A DNA stretch of 54,680 bases from Bacteroidetes bacterium HGW-Bacteroidetes-17 (lineage in GTDB: Bacteria; Bacteroidota; Bacteroidia; Bacteroidales; GCA-2711565). The DNA lies in NCBI GenBank assembly GCA_002840985.1, contig PHDM01000024.1, positions 1-54,680 on the forward strand, in the 5' to 3' direction. The notes beneath the pieces are model-generated. The model was given only the letters and a program-made list of their open reading frames with translations, did no database searches and was not told the DNA's origin. Shown here piece by piece: positions 27,210-35,949 of this stretch. The position numbers were made by a program, and so were the translations under genes. Positions within the stretch are counted from its first letter, which is position 1, and each line of letters opens with the position of its first letter.

Positions 27210-27217
27210 TATATTTG
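27210..27217 (+). promoter_or_regulatory. Candidate -7 promoter element for ligA
   Basis: TATATTTG matches TAnnTTTG exactly, 18 nt before the ligA start and directly after the Usp terminator, so the leader would be very short. Confidence 0.45.
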
Positions 27218-27232
27218 TAAGAATAAGACTAA

Positions 27233-29306
<2,074 letters not shown>

Positions 29307-29326
29307 ACTTTTATAATTTTAAGATA

Positions 29327-30049
29327 CTAGTATCTTCTTATACTTGAGGCACCCGAAGTATCAAAATTAACCATTGGCTGTCCTTTGTATCTTATCGTTG
29401 AAGCACCGGATGCATCAACACTCAATTCCTCGGTAGCAAATACTTTTATGGTACTCGCACCTGAAGCATCAATCGAACATTCTTTTACTTCAAAATCCTG
29501 AGCAAGAACTTCGGTTGCACCTGATACTTCTATCGTTAACCTATTTGCACTTCCGGTAAATTCAATATCAGAAGCTCCGCTTAAATCTAAATACACCTTA
29601 TCGGCAGTGAGGTTCATGTTTATCTCAGAGGCACCACTAACTCCGATATCAAGATCATTAAATTTATAGGTACCTTCTCCTCTTATATTACAGGCACCGC
29701 TTAACTCAATCTTATCCATCATTTTAAAACTAATGTATGCCTTCATTGTTTTCACATTTCGAATATTTCCTTTGACATAAATTTTCAAAGTACCACCTCT
29801 TACTTCTGTGATGATATTATCCATCAGGTTTTCATCGGCCTCGATTACCAAAGCTTCGCTGTTACCCTGTGTTAAATAAATTTCGAATGCACTGCTTATG
29901 TCTATTGCGCTAAAAGAAGATATATCGCGGGTTTCTTTTACAACGTTTCCGTTCCCTCTCAGATATTTTTCAGCAAATGTTGAGTTCGGTATCACGGCTA
30001 TCAATCCGGTTATTAGAATGACTAATCCAAGTTTATTAATTGCTTTCAT
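29327..30049 (-). CDS. Head-GIN domain (DUF2807) envelope protein
   Basis: The 240-residue protein has a signal peptide (about 1-26) and a right-handed beta-helix-like domain of the head-GIN/DUF2807 family (often called putative autotransporter adhesin). The motif SGAS or its variants recurs about every 18-25 residues (SGACNI, SGASEI, SGASDI, SGATEV, SGASTI twice, SGASSI), which marks successive turns of the fold. It is probably periplasmic or surface-exposed; an adhesin role is only a label. It is the last gene of a four-gene operon that begins with an ECF sigma factor and so is probably a target of that sigma system. Confidence 0.88.
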   Translation of the reverse strand: MKAINKLGLVILITGLIAVIPNSTFAEKYLRGNGNVVKETRDISSFSAIDISSAFEIYLTQGNSEALVIEADENLMDNIITEVRGGTLKIYVKGNIRNVKTMKAYISFKMMDKIELSGACNIRGEGTYKFNDLDIGVSGASEINMNLTADKVYLDLSGASDIEFTGSANRLTIEVSGATEVLAQDFEVKECSIDASGASTIKVFATEELSVDASGASTIRYKGQPMVNFDTSGASSIRRY

Positions 30050-30072
30050 TTTGATGTTATTTTAATTTATAA

Positions 30073-31104
30073 TTAGTTTATTTCGATTGCTCCAAATTGT
30101 GATTCAATTTTTATTATTGCTTTACTTCCTTTATCTCCAACATTACCATAATATTTGTAAGAGTTAAAACTGATTTTTTCCTTTGACGATTTAAAGTTTG
30201 AGGGCAAATATACGCTTGCAAATTGGGTACTTATGTCAAATGAAAAGCTCGCCCCATCTTCCAAACCTATGCTTATGGATGAGTGCTGCCCATTGATATC
30301 GACTTCTGAAAAACTTCGAGATATATGGTCGATACTCAGGTCACCTAACTTACATTCAGCCAGTATCGATTCCTTCAAATAATCAATGCTTGAACCTGTT
30401 CCATTTAGTTTACAGTCAATCACACCCACTTCATCTATTTCAAGATTTCCAAAATTTGCGTCTATGAAAAGCTTACCGATTTTTTCAAATTCCATTTCGG
30501 TAAACTGTGCATCAACCTTTAATCGTTCTGCTTTTTCGATATTAAAATCCGAATGACGAATATCAATCACAGCTTCTTTAACAATCCCAAGATCCAAAGC
30601 ACCGTGCTGAACTATAATTTCATTATCCGCATGCTGCAATTCAGAGACCTGCAAAGTACCAAATGACTGTTTAAAGGATGTTTTTCCTTTAACAATACCC
30701 ACATAAGTATTCCCAAATTTGTTTGAAAAATCAAGATTTAATGATTCAGGCAAATAAACATTCACTATAATATTGAACTTGGCATCGCGCGAATTTATAT
30801 CATCGACCTTCGTTTGCTCAACGACTGTATATTTATCACCAGTAATTTCAACACTTATTTTATCAAAAATACGGGCGGCATTTTTTTCATTATCAGCGAT
30901 AACTTCAACCAATACTTCAATACTTACTTTATTCTCGTCCCATGTAAAACATTGAATATCACCGAAAGCATTATTAATTTTTACCGTTGCGTCCCTATTT
31001 ACTTCAAACTCTTTTTTAAAGGTAGAAGTAAACTTTTCATTTGCCTGCAGCGAAATACTTACAAGTAAAAAGAAAACTATACTTATTAAATTAATTCTTT
31101 TCAT
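30073..31104 (-). CDS. DUF4097-like beta-repeat envelope protein
   Basis: This 343-residue exported protein has a signal peptide (about 1-21, ending SLQA) and many short beta-strand repeats in the pattern VKINNAFGDIQCFTWDENKVSIEV, LDFSNKFGNTYVGIVKG, SFKQSFGTLQVSEL and IESQFGAIEI, where F-G-x-hydrophobic marks each turn. This is the style of DUF4097 solenoids, related to the head-GIN fold of its neighbour. It has one near-lone Cys and no enzyme motif. It sits 23 nt upstream of the head-GIN gene and 12 nt downstream of the anti-sigma candidate, in the same operon. Function is unknown. Confidence 0.75.
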   Translation of the reverse strand: MKRINLISIVFFLLVSISLQANEKFTSTFKKEFEVNRDATVKINNAFGDIQCFTWDENKVSIEVLVEVIADNEKNAARIFDKISVEITGDKYTVVEQTKVDDINSRDAKFNIIVNVYLPESLNLDFSNKFGNTYVGIVKGKTSFKQSFGTLQVSELQHADNEIIVQHGALDLGIVKEAVIDIRHSDFNIEKAERLKVDAQFTEMEFEKIGKLFIDANFGNLEIDEVGVIDCKLNGTGSSIDYLKESILAECKLGDLSIDHISRSFSEVDINGQHSSISIGLEDGASFSFDISTQFASVYLPSNFKSSKEKISFNSYKYYGNVGDKGSKAIIKIESQFGAIEIN

Positions 31105-31116
31105 TTTTCCTATTTT

Positions 31117-31662
31117 TTATAAAACTCCCATTTTTTTTTCTTGAACTTCATTCATATTATCAATTACTTTATCCAAAACCGAAGCTAAGAATCGATAATT
31201 ACTTACAATTGCGCCCAAAACCCTGGCATCTTTATTACTCGCGATGTATTCTTTTTCAAGCTCCTTTGTTTCCATTGCAATTGCATTCGCATTACTTAAA
31301 GCATTTTCTTTAAGCTTTTCACTTTCGGTATCACCTTTGCTCAACTCATCAATTTTCGCAAGTTTTTGTTCATTAATTGTTGAGTAATAGTCTACAGCCT
31401 CTAATAATTCGGGTGATGCTTCTGATGCAAATAAATTTTTTGACCCGTTATTATAAATAAAAAGCATAAATGTAACTGCGAGTAAAACAATAACTGATGC
31501 AGCTATTTTCATTGTACCAACATAGAATCGCCTATACGACCGTTTTACTTCAGGTTGAATTTTCTGTAGCTTTTCTTGAAATCTTTTGAAATGACCTTCT
31601 TCAGGTTCATTTACATCAAAGAGTTCCTTATTTTTTGTTATTCGTTGTTCTAATATTGACAT
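31117..31662 (-). CDS. Single-pass membrane protein, probable anti-sigma factor
   Basis: At 181 residues it has a basic cytosolic N-terminus (about 1-50), one membrane helix (about 51-71, KIAASVIVLLAVTFMLFIY) and a helical periplasmic part rich in E, K and L. There is no zinc-binding HxxxCxxC motif, so it is not a ZAS-type anti-sigma. The call rests mostly on position: it lies 12 nt after an ECF sigma gene and 12 nt before two envelope proteins. In this setting a membrane protein of this shape normally binds the sigma factor and releases it on a periplasmic signal. Confidence 0.65.
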   Translation of the reverse strand: MSILEQRITKNKELFDVNEPEEGHFKRFQEKLQKIQPEVKRSYRRFYVGTMKIAASVIVLLAVTFMLFIYNNGSKNLFASEASPELLEAVDYYSTINEQKLAKIDELSKGDTESEKLKENALSNANAIAMETKELEKEYIASNKDARVLGAIVSNYRFLASVLDKVIDNMNEVQEKKMGVL

Positions 31663-31674
31663 AATTCACCTCCT

Positions 31675-32274
31675 TTAATTTAGGTTGATGCTGTCGGATA
31701 ACTGGTGTTGCTTGATATTTGCCAGTAATTTCTTTCTGGCCCTTGAATACTTGGTTCTGACTGCATTGTAATTAATCCCAAGTATTTCCGATATTTCCTG
31801 ATGATCATAACCTTCGAGCAGGTACAACGAAAGGATGATGCGGTACGAATCATTCAATTGCTCTATTCCTTTTTTGATGGCTTCAATTTTCATTGAAAGC
31901 ACTTCAAAATAATCTTCTTCATCCCTTTCAATTAGTTCATTTTCTATCTCATCAATCGAAATATCATGTTTCATTTTTTTTAACCGGTCAAGCGATTTAT
32001 TGATTACGATACGCTTTAACCATGCGCCAAATGCTGCACTTCCATCATATTGGTAAATCTTCTGGAAGGCATCTAAAAAAGCCTCTTGCATCACATCTTC
32101 TGCTTCCATTTGATCGTTTAATATTCTATATGAAGTGTTATACATCGCCTTATAATACAAATTATAGATTTTGAATTGCGCCTTCTGGTCGCCAGCCAAA
32201 CAAGCATTGATCAGCTCATCATGAATATTATGGACTTTTTTGCTCAATTCAGTTCTGTTTTTATCTAAAGACAT
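31675..32274 (-). CDS. ECF-type RNA polymerase sigma factor
   Basis: I place the start at 32274 (199 aa, MSLDKNRTELSKK). The frame stays open for 237 nt upstream to 32511, but that extension is low-complexity and basic and has no family counterpart. Region 2 (about 25-95) shows AMYNTSYRILNDQMEAEDVMQEAFLDAF and AFGAWLKRIVINKSLDRLKK. Region 4 (about 130-185) shows LNDSYRIILSLYLLEGYDHQEISEILGINYNAVRTKYSRARKKL. It heads a compact operon (gaps 12, 12 and 23 nt) with a membrane anti-sigma candidate and two beta-repeat envelope proteins, suggesting an envelope-stress switch. Confidence 0.9.
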   Translation of the reverse strand: MSLDKNRTELSKKVHNIHDELINACLAGDQKAQFKIYNLYYKAMYNTSYRILNDQMEAEDVMQEAFLDAFQKIYQYDGSAAFGAWLKRIVINKSLDRLKKMKHDISIDEIENELIERDEEDYFEVLSMKIEAIKKGIEQLNDSYRIILSLYLLEGYDHQEISEILGINYNAVRTKYSRARKKLLANIKQHQLSDSINLN

Positions 32275-32498
32275 CGCATTTTTTTTACTGTTACACTTTT
32301 TTGAAAAAAAATTTACAAGCCTTAGTAAAGTTAATTTAATTAGATATCTCAAAATAGATTTAATTGAACATAAACAGGTGAATGGGTTTAAGGTAAAATT
32401 GAATTCCGGTTTTAATTTTTGAATTGGACCTGTTACATTCAATACATTCATAGCTAACCCTCCTGAAAAAATATGACAAAAATGAAGTAAAATTTCAA

Positions 32499-32506
32499 TA
32501 CTTTTG
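32499..32506 (+). promoter_or_regulatory. Candidate -7 promoter element for the membrane methyltransferase gene
   Basis: TACTTTTG fits TAnnTTTG, 30 nt before the start codon. No -33 element is evident. Confidence 0.35.
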
Positions 32507-32536
32507 CCCAATGCATTTTAACCTTAAAATTTAAAA

Positions 32537-33280
32537 ATGGCACTCATTCACTCCTTCGAAAAAAGTGGTAATACCTTATTTAAATACCGCGGACAAATAC
32601 CCATGTTATTATTCCTATTTGCTGTCCCTATCATTTATTTTACCGATTACGATTTTTTATCCGTTCAACAATATCAAATATTCACTTATATAGCCATCGG
32701 AATTAGTGTTTTCGGATTCCTATTCAGAGCTTATGCCATTGGCACAACTCCAAAAGGCACTTCCGGACGTAACACAAGTGAACAGGTTGCCGAAACTTTA
32801 AATACAACCGGTATTTATGCCTGTGTCAGGCATCCGCTTTATGTAGGTAATTATTTCATGTGGATTGGAATCGTACTCTTCACTTTTAATATTTATTATG
32901 TCGTTTTGGTTTCTTTGGCCTTCTGGCTTTATTATGAAAGAATAATGTTTGCTGAAGAACGATTTCTGGAACGGAAATTTGGCCAGGTGTACCTCGACTG
33001 GTCGATGAAAGTGCCGGCTTTTATTCCTGCTTTTAAAAATTATATTTCCGGTACCACTTCGTTCTCGTTAAAAACGGTGCTTAGAAGAGAATATACCGGA
33101 ATCCTGGCAACCGTTCTCAGCTTCACATTTATTGATTATCTGCGTACTTATTTCCTAACCAATCATATTGACGAAAATCGACTCTCTTTAAAAATCCTTA
33201 TCGCCACATTTGTCTTTGCATTTATCTTACGTTCACTTAAGCATTACACTAAATTATTGAACGAAGAAGGAAGATCCTAA
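32537..33280 (+). CDS. ICMT-like integral membrane methyltransferase
   Basis: The 247-residue protein has about six hydrophobic segments and the SAM-binding signature of the isoprenylcysteine methyltransferase/phospholipid methyltransferase group: GIYACVRHPLYVGNYFMWIGI and then YYERIMFAEERFLERKFGQVYLDW. R-H-P and the E-E-x-x-L/F-x-x-x-F-G pair are intact. The substrate is unlikely to be isoprenyl-Cys in a bacterium; lipids such as phosphatidylethanolamine or lipid A 1-phosphate (as in Leptospira LmtA) are better candidates. A C-terminal extension with two more hydrophobic segments is unusual for the short members of the family. The EamA transporter follows 10 nt downstream. Confidence 0.8.
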   Translation: MALIHSFEKSGNTLFKYRGQIPMLLFLFAVPIIYFTDYDFLSVQQYQIFTYIAIGISVFGFLFRAYAIGTTPKGTSGRNTSEQVAETLNTTGIYACVRHPLYVGNYFMWIGIVLFTFNIYYVVLVSLAFWLYYERIMFAEERFLERKFGQVYLDWSMKVPAFIPAFKNYISGTTSFSLKTVLRREYTGILATVLSFTFIDYLRTYFLTNHIDENRLSLKILIATFVFAFILRSLKHYTKLLNEEGRS

Positions 33281-33290
33281 TATATCAGCT

Positions 33291-34193
33291 TTGGAAAAAG
33301 GAAAATACACCGTACATCTGCTTGCCATAATCTCAATGCTCCTGTGGGGCCTGTCCTATATTTGGACCAAAATTGTTTTCAAATATTATGAACCATTAAC
33401 TACTGTGTTCCTGCGATTGGTTATATCTTCCATCATCCTTTTAATATTTATTCATCTGTTTCGAAAGCCTCGTAAAATAAAGAAAGAGCATTATAAGCTC
33501 TTTGCAATTTCCGCATTATTTAATCCCTTTTTGTATTTTTTGGGAGAAAGTTTTGGCTTAAGCTTGGTTTCTTCAACCATGAGTGCGGTAATCATTTCAA
33601 CCATACCCCTCTTTACTCCTGTTGTCGCTTACTTTAGTTTAAAAGAGCGACTTTCCGTGATCAACCTGATCGGGATTTTGATTTCTTTTTCAGGCATTAT
33701 GGTGATGCTTTTCGATAATGAACTACAAATAAGTGAAAATCCCTTAGGATTACTCTTTTTATTCGGAGCTGTTACTGCAGCGCTCATCTACGGAATTTTA
33801 CTTAAAAAACTTACATCATCTTATTCGTCGCTGACGATTATTACTTATCAAAATGCCATCGGTGCATTTTATTTTCTCCCGCTATTTTTATTCTTCGAAT
33901 TTGATCAATTTATACAAATACGGCCTAATACTGAGCTCATCACCACCTTATTATTACTGGCTGTATTTGCCTCAAGTGTGGCATATATTTTATATACTAC
34001 GGTAGTACGAAGTATTGGAATAAGTAAGGGAAACATTTACACGAACTTAATCCCGGGATTTACAGCCCTATTTTCTTATTTTATTTTGGCCGAAGAATTC
34101 CCTTTTTCGAAAATAATCGGGATGATTATTGTAATTTTAGGGGTGATACTTTCACAAACTAACAGATTAACTTACAAAAAGAACATCGGATGA
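33291..34193 (+). CDS. EamA/DMT-family transporter
   Basis: The 300-residue protein has about ten membrane helices in two EamA repeats (first opens LLAIISMLLWGLSYIWTKIVF, second GLLFLFGAVTAALIYGILLKKL). I keep the TTG start at 33291, because the next ATG codon would remove half of the first helix. The family exports metabolites, often amino acids. The gene overlaps the lysine-dehydrogenase-like gene by 4 nt (ATGA), so the two are translationally coupled and a role in amino-acid export is plausible. Substrate cannot be read from sequence. Confidence 0.88.
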   Translation: MEKGKYTVHLLAIISMLLWGLSYIWTKIVFKYYEPLTTVFLRLVISSIILLIFIHLFRKPRKIKKEHYKLFAISALFNPFLYFLGESFGLSLVSSTMSAVIISTIPLFTPVVAYFSLKERLSVINLIGILISFSGIMVMLFDNELQISENPLGLLFLFGAVTAALIYGILLKKLTSSYSSLTIITYQNAIGAFYFLPLFLFFEFDQFIQIRPNTELITTLLLLAVFASSVAYILYTTVVRSIGISKGNIYTNLIPGFTALFSYFILAEEFPFSKIIGMIIVILGVILSQTNRLTYKKNIG

Positions 34194-35326
34194 ACATCAT
34201 TGTACTAGGAGCAGGTTTGGTTGGAGCACCCATGGCTATTGATTTGGCAAAAGATCCACAATTTAAAGTTACGGTTGCTGATATTTCTGAAACCAATTTA
34301 TTCAAATTAGCATTGGTCGAAAATATCAAAACAATTCAAACCGATCTTTCTGATAAGGCCCGGCTTAAAAAGTTATTGACATCATTCGACATGGTACTTA
34401 GTGCCGTGCCGGGATTTATGGGTTATGAAACACTTAAGACCATTATTGAAGCCGGTAAGAATGTGATTGACATTGCATTTTTCCCCGAAGATCTTTTTAC
34501 ACTAGATGAATTAGCTATAGAAAAAGGAGTAATTGTAATTTCTGATATTGGCGTGGCACCGGGAATGAGCAACGTTTTAATCGGACATGTTGATCAGTTA
34601 ATGGATAGCACAAATAAAGCGATTACTTATGTTGGAGGACTACCTGTAATTCGTGAATGGCCTTATGAGTACAAAGCCGGATTTTCACCTATCGATGTAA
34701 TTGAAGAATATACACGTCCTGCAAGGTATATTGAGAATGGAAAAGAAGTGATCAAACCTGCACTTTCCGATCCTGAATTCATTAACTTTAAGGGTGTCGG
34801 TACTTTGGAAGCGTTCAACAGCGATGGACTTCGCAGCCTGGCAAACACCATTGATGCACCTTATATGATTGAAAAAACGCTGCGTTATCCCGGACACATC
34901 GAAAAAATGGCGATGCTTCGAGATACAGGATTTTTCAATAAAGAAGAAATTGAAGTGAATGGGGTACTGATCAGTCCACTTGATTTGACGACCAAACTTT
35001 TGTTTCCTAAATGGGAATTAAAAGAAGGAGAAGAAGATTTAACCATCATGCAAGTGATTATTGAAGGAATAAAGGACGGCAAAAAATTAAGATATACTTA
35101 CGATTTACTAGATTATTATGATCCGGAAACCAGAACCCATTCAATGGCACGGACGACAGGTTATACGGCCACCATGGCTGTCAGGATGATCGCCAGTGGG
35201 CTTTATACAAAAAAAGGGGTGTCTGCACCCGAATTTATCGGACAGCATAAAGAATGTGTAAATTTTCTGTTGGAAGGCTTGGCAGAGCGCGGAGTGAACT
35301 ATAAGGAAACAATCGTTGAACTTTAA
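34190..35326 (+). CDS. Saccharopine dehydrogenase-family oxidoreductase, lysine 6-dehydrogenase-like
   Basis: The 378-residue enzyme has an N-terminal Rossmann fold (MNIIVLGAGLVGAPMAIDLAKD) and the saccharopine dehydrogenase C-terminal domain. The stretches SDIGVAPGMSNVLIGHVDQL, YVGGLPVIREWPYEYKAGFS, GTLEAFNSDGLRSL and TLRYPGHIEKMAML match, from memory, the bacterial lysine 6-dehydrogenases well. That would make it an NAD(P)-dependent oxidation of lysine at the epsilon carbon, leading to a cyclic imine and lysine breakdown. No other lysine-catabolic gene is in view. It overlaps the EamA gene by 4 nt. The substrate call is good but not certain. Confidence 0.78.
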   Translation: MNIIVLGAGLVGAPMAIDLAKDPQFKVTVADISETNLFKLALVENIKTIQTDLSDKARLKKLLTSFDMVLSAVPGFMGYETLKTIIEAGKNVIDIAFFPEDLFTLDELAIEKGVIVISDIGVAPGMSNVLIGHVDQLMDSTNKAITYVGGLPVIREWPYEYKAGFSPIDVIEEYTRPARYIENGKEVIKPALSDPEFINFKGVGTLEAFNSDGLRSLANTIDAPYMIEKTLRYPGHIEKMAMLRDTGFFNKEEIEVNGVLISPLDLTTKLLFPKWELKEGEEDLTIMQVIIEGIKDGKKLRYTYDLLDYYDPETRTHSMARTTGYTATMAVRMIASGLYTKKGVSAPEFIGQHKECVNFLLEGLAERGVNYKETIVEL

Positions 35327-35429
35327 ATAATATAATTCTTAAAGCTTAACTATCTTCGTTGATGAACCATAGGGTATTTCGCCAATTTTATTTCATCTTA
35401 TAGCGGAAAAACGAATTTTTATTATTTCA

Positions 35430-35505
35430 CCCCTCTGTCAGTCTTTCGACTGACATCTCCCCTTTACAGGGGAGAATATACGGAAATCCCGAAGCAGAGC
35501 TTCGG
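35430..35505. repeat. Three consecutive perfect hairpins (REP/MITE-like element)
   Basis: Three perfect stems follow each other: TGTCAGTC-TTTC-GACTGACA (35436-35455), then without a gap TCTCCCCT-TTAC-AGGGGAGA (35456-35475), then CCGAAGC-AGA-GCTTCGG (35489-35505). The element is GC-rich compared with its surroundings and has no T-tail. Similar CCCCTCTGTC...TCTCCCC sequences are, to my knowledge, dispersed between genes in Bacteroidota genomes. No second copy is in this window. Confidence 0.6.
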
Positions 35506-35540
35506 AGAATTATTTTTATTAAAAAATATCAAAAAAGGAG

Positions 35541-35570
35541 TTTGTAAGAGTTAATATTTTTCTATTTTTG
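35541..35570 (+). promoter_or_regulatory. Promoter of tRNA-Met
   Basis: TTTG (35541-35544), 18 nt, then TATTTTTG (35563-35570) match the Bacteroidota consensus. The mature tRNA begins 15 nt after the -7 box. Confidence 0.65.
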
Positions 35571-35584
35571 CAAACTCAAATAAT

Positions 35585-35658
35585 GGCGGGGTAGCTCAGT
35601 TGGTTAGAGCGTCGGATTCATAACCCGGAGGTCTCGAGTTCAATTCTCGATCCCGCTA
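35585..35658 (+). tRNA. tRNA with CAT anticodon, tRNA-Met (elongator type)
   Basis: A full cloverleaf can be folded: acceptor GGCGGGG/TCCCGCT, D stem GCTC/GAGC, anticodon loop TTCATAA, variable AGGTC, T stem TCGAG/CTCGA with loop TTCAATT. The anticodon is CAT at 35119+500 relative spacing, that is 35619-35621. The anticodon stem lacks the three G-C pairs of an initiator tRNA and has an A-C pair at 31-39; pair 1-72 is G-U. CCA is not encoded. A tRNA-Ile with lysidine at C34 cannot be fully ruled out, but the shape fits Bacteroidota elongator Met. Confidence 0.88.
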
Positions 35659-35667
35659 CAACAAAAA

Positions 35668-35695
35668 CCCTTACACGAAAGTGTATGGGCTTTTT
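35668..35695 (+). terminator. Terminator of the tRNA-Met transcript
   Basis: CCCTTACAC and GTGTATGGG pair around a GAAA tetraloop with one mismatch, followed by C and TTTTT. It begins 10 nt after the tRNA. Confidence 0.8.
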
Positions 35696-35699
35696 ATTT

Positions 35700-35949
35700 T
35701 TAGAAGTTCAAGCTTGCTTGATAACGAACTAAAAATAAAAAGAACTTGTTGCGAAGTAATAAGGGGCTTTGGGCTAGCCTTTCCCCAACGCAGAATCAGC
35801 AAAGCCAATTCTTTCAGGTTTGCAAGTTTACAGATTAATAAAATGTTTTAAATATGAAATAGTTAAGAAACGAAATAAGAATTTACAATAAATTTATTTT
35901 TATGTATTGCAATAGAATTAAGATTCTTATATAATATGATAACTAAGCT
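35700..35949. other. Non-coding region between tRNA-Met and the TonB-receptor cluster
   Basis: I see no gene here. Minor structures are TCAAGC-TT-GCTTGA near 35708-35721 and a GGGG...CCCC pair around 35762-35784. No copy of the tRNA 3' end is present, so there is no sign of an attachment site at this end of the cluster. Confidence 0.5.

Noticed and set aside
32300-32460. Faint likeness between the leader of the second ECF sigma gene and 42490-42530 (peptides MNVLNVTGP and INVLKGTGS)
   Set aside because: The match is only a few codons long in AT-rich DNA and does not extend; chance is the better explanation.
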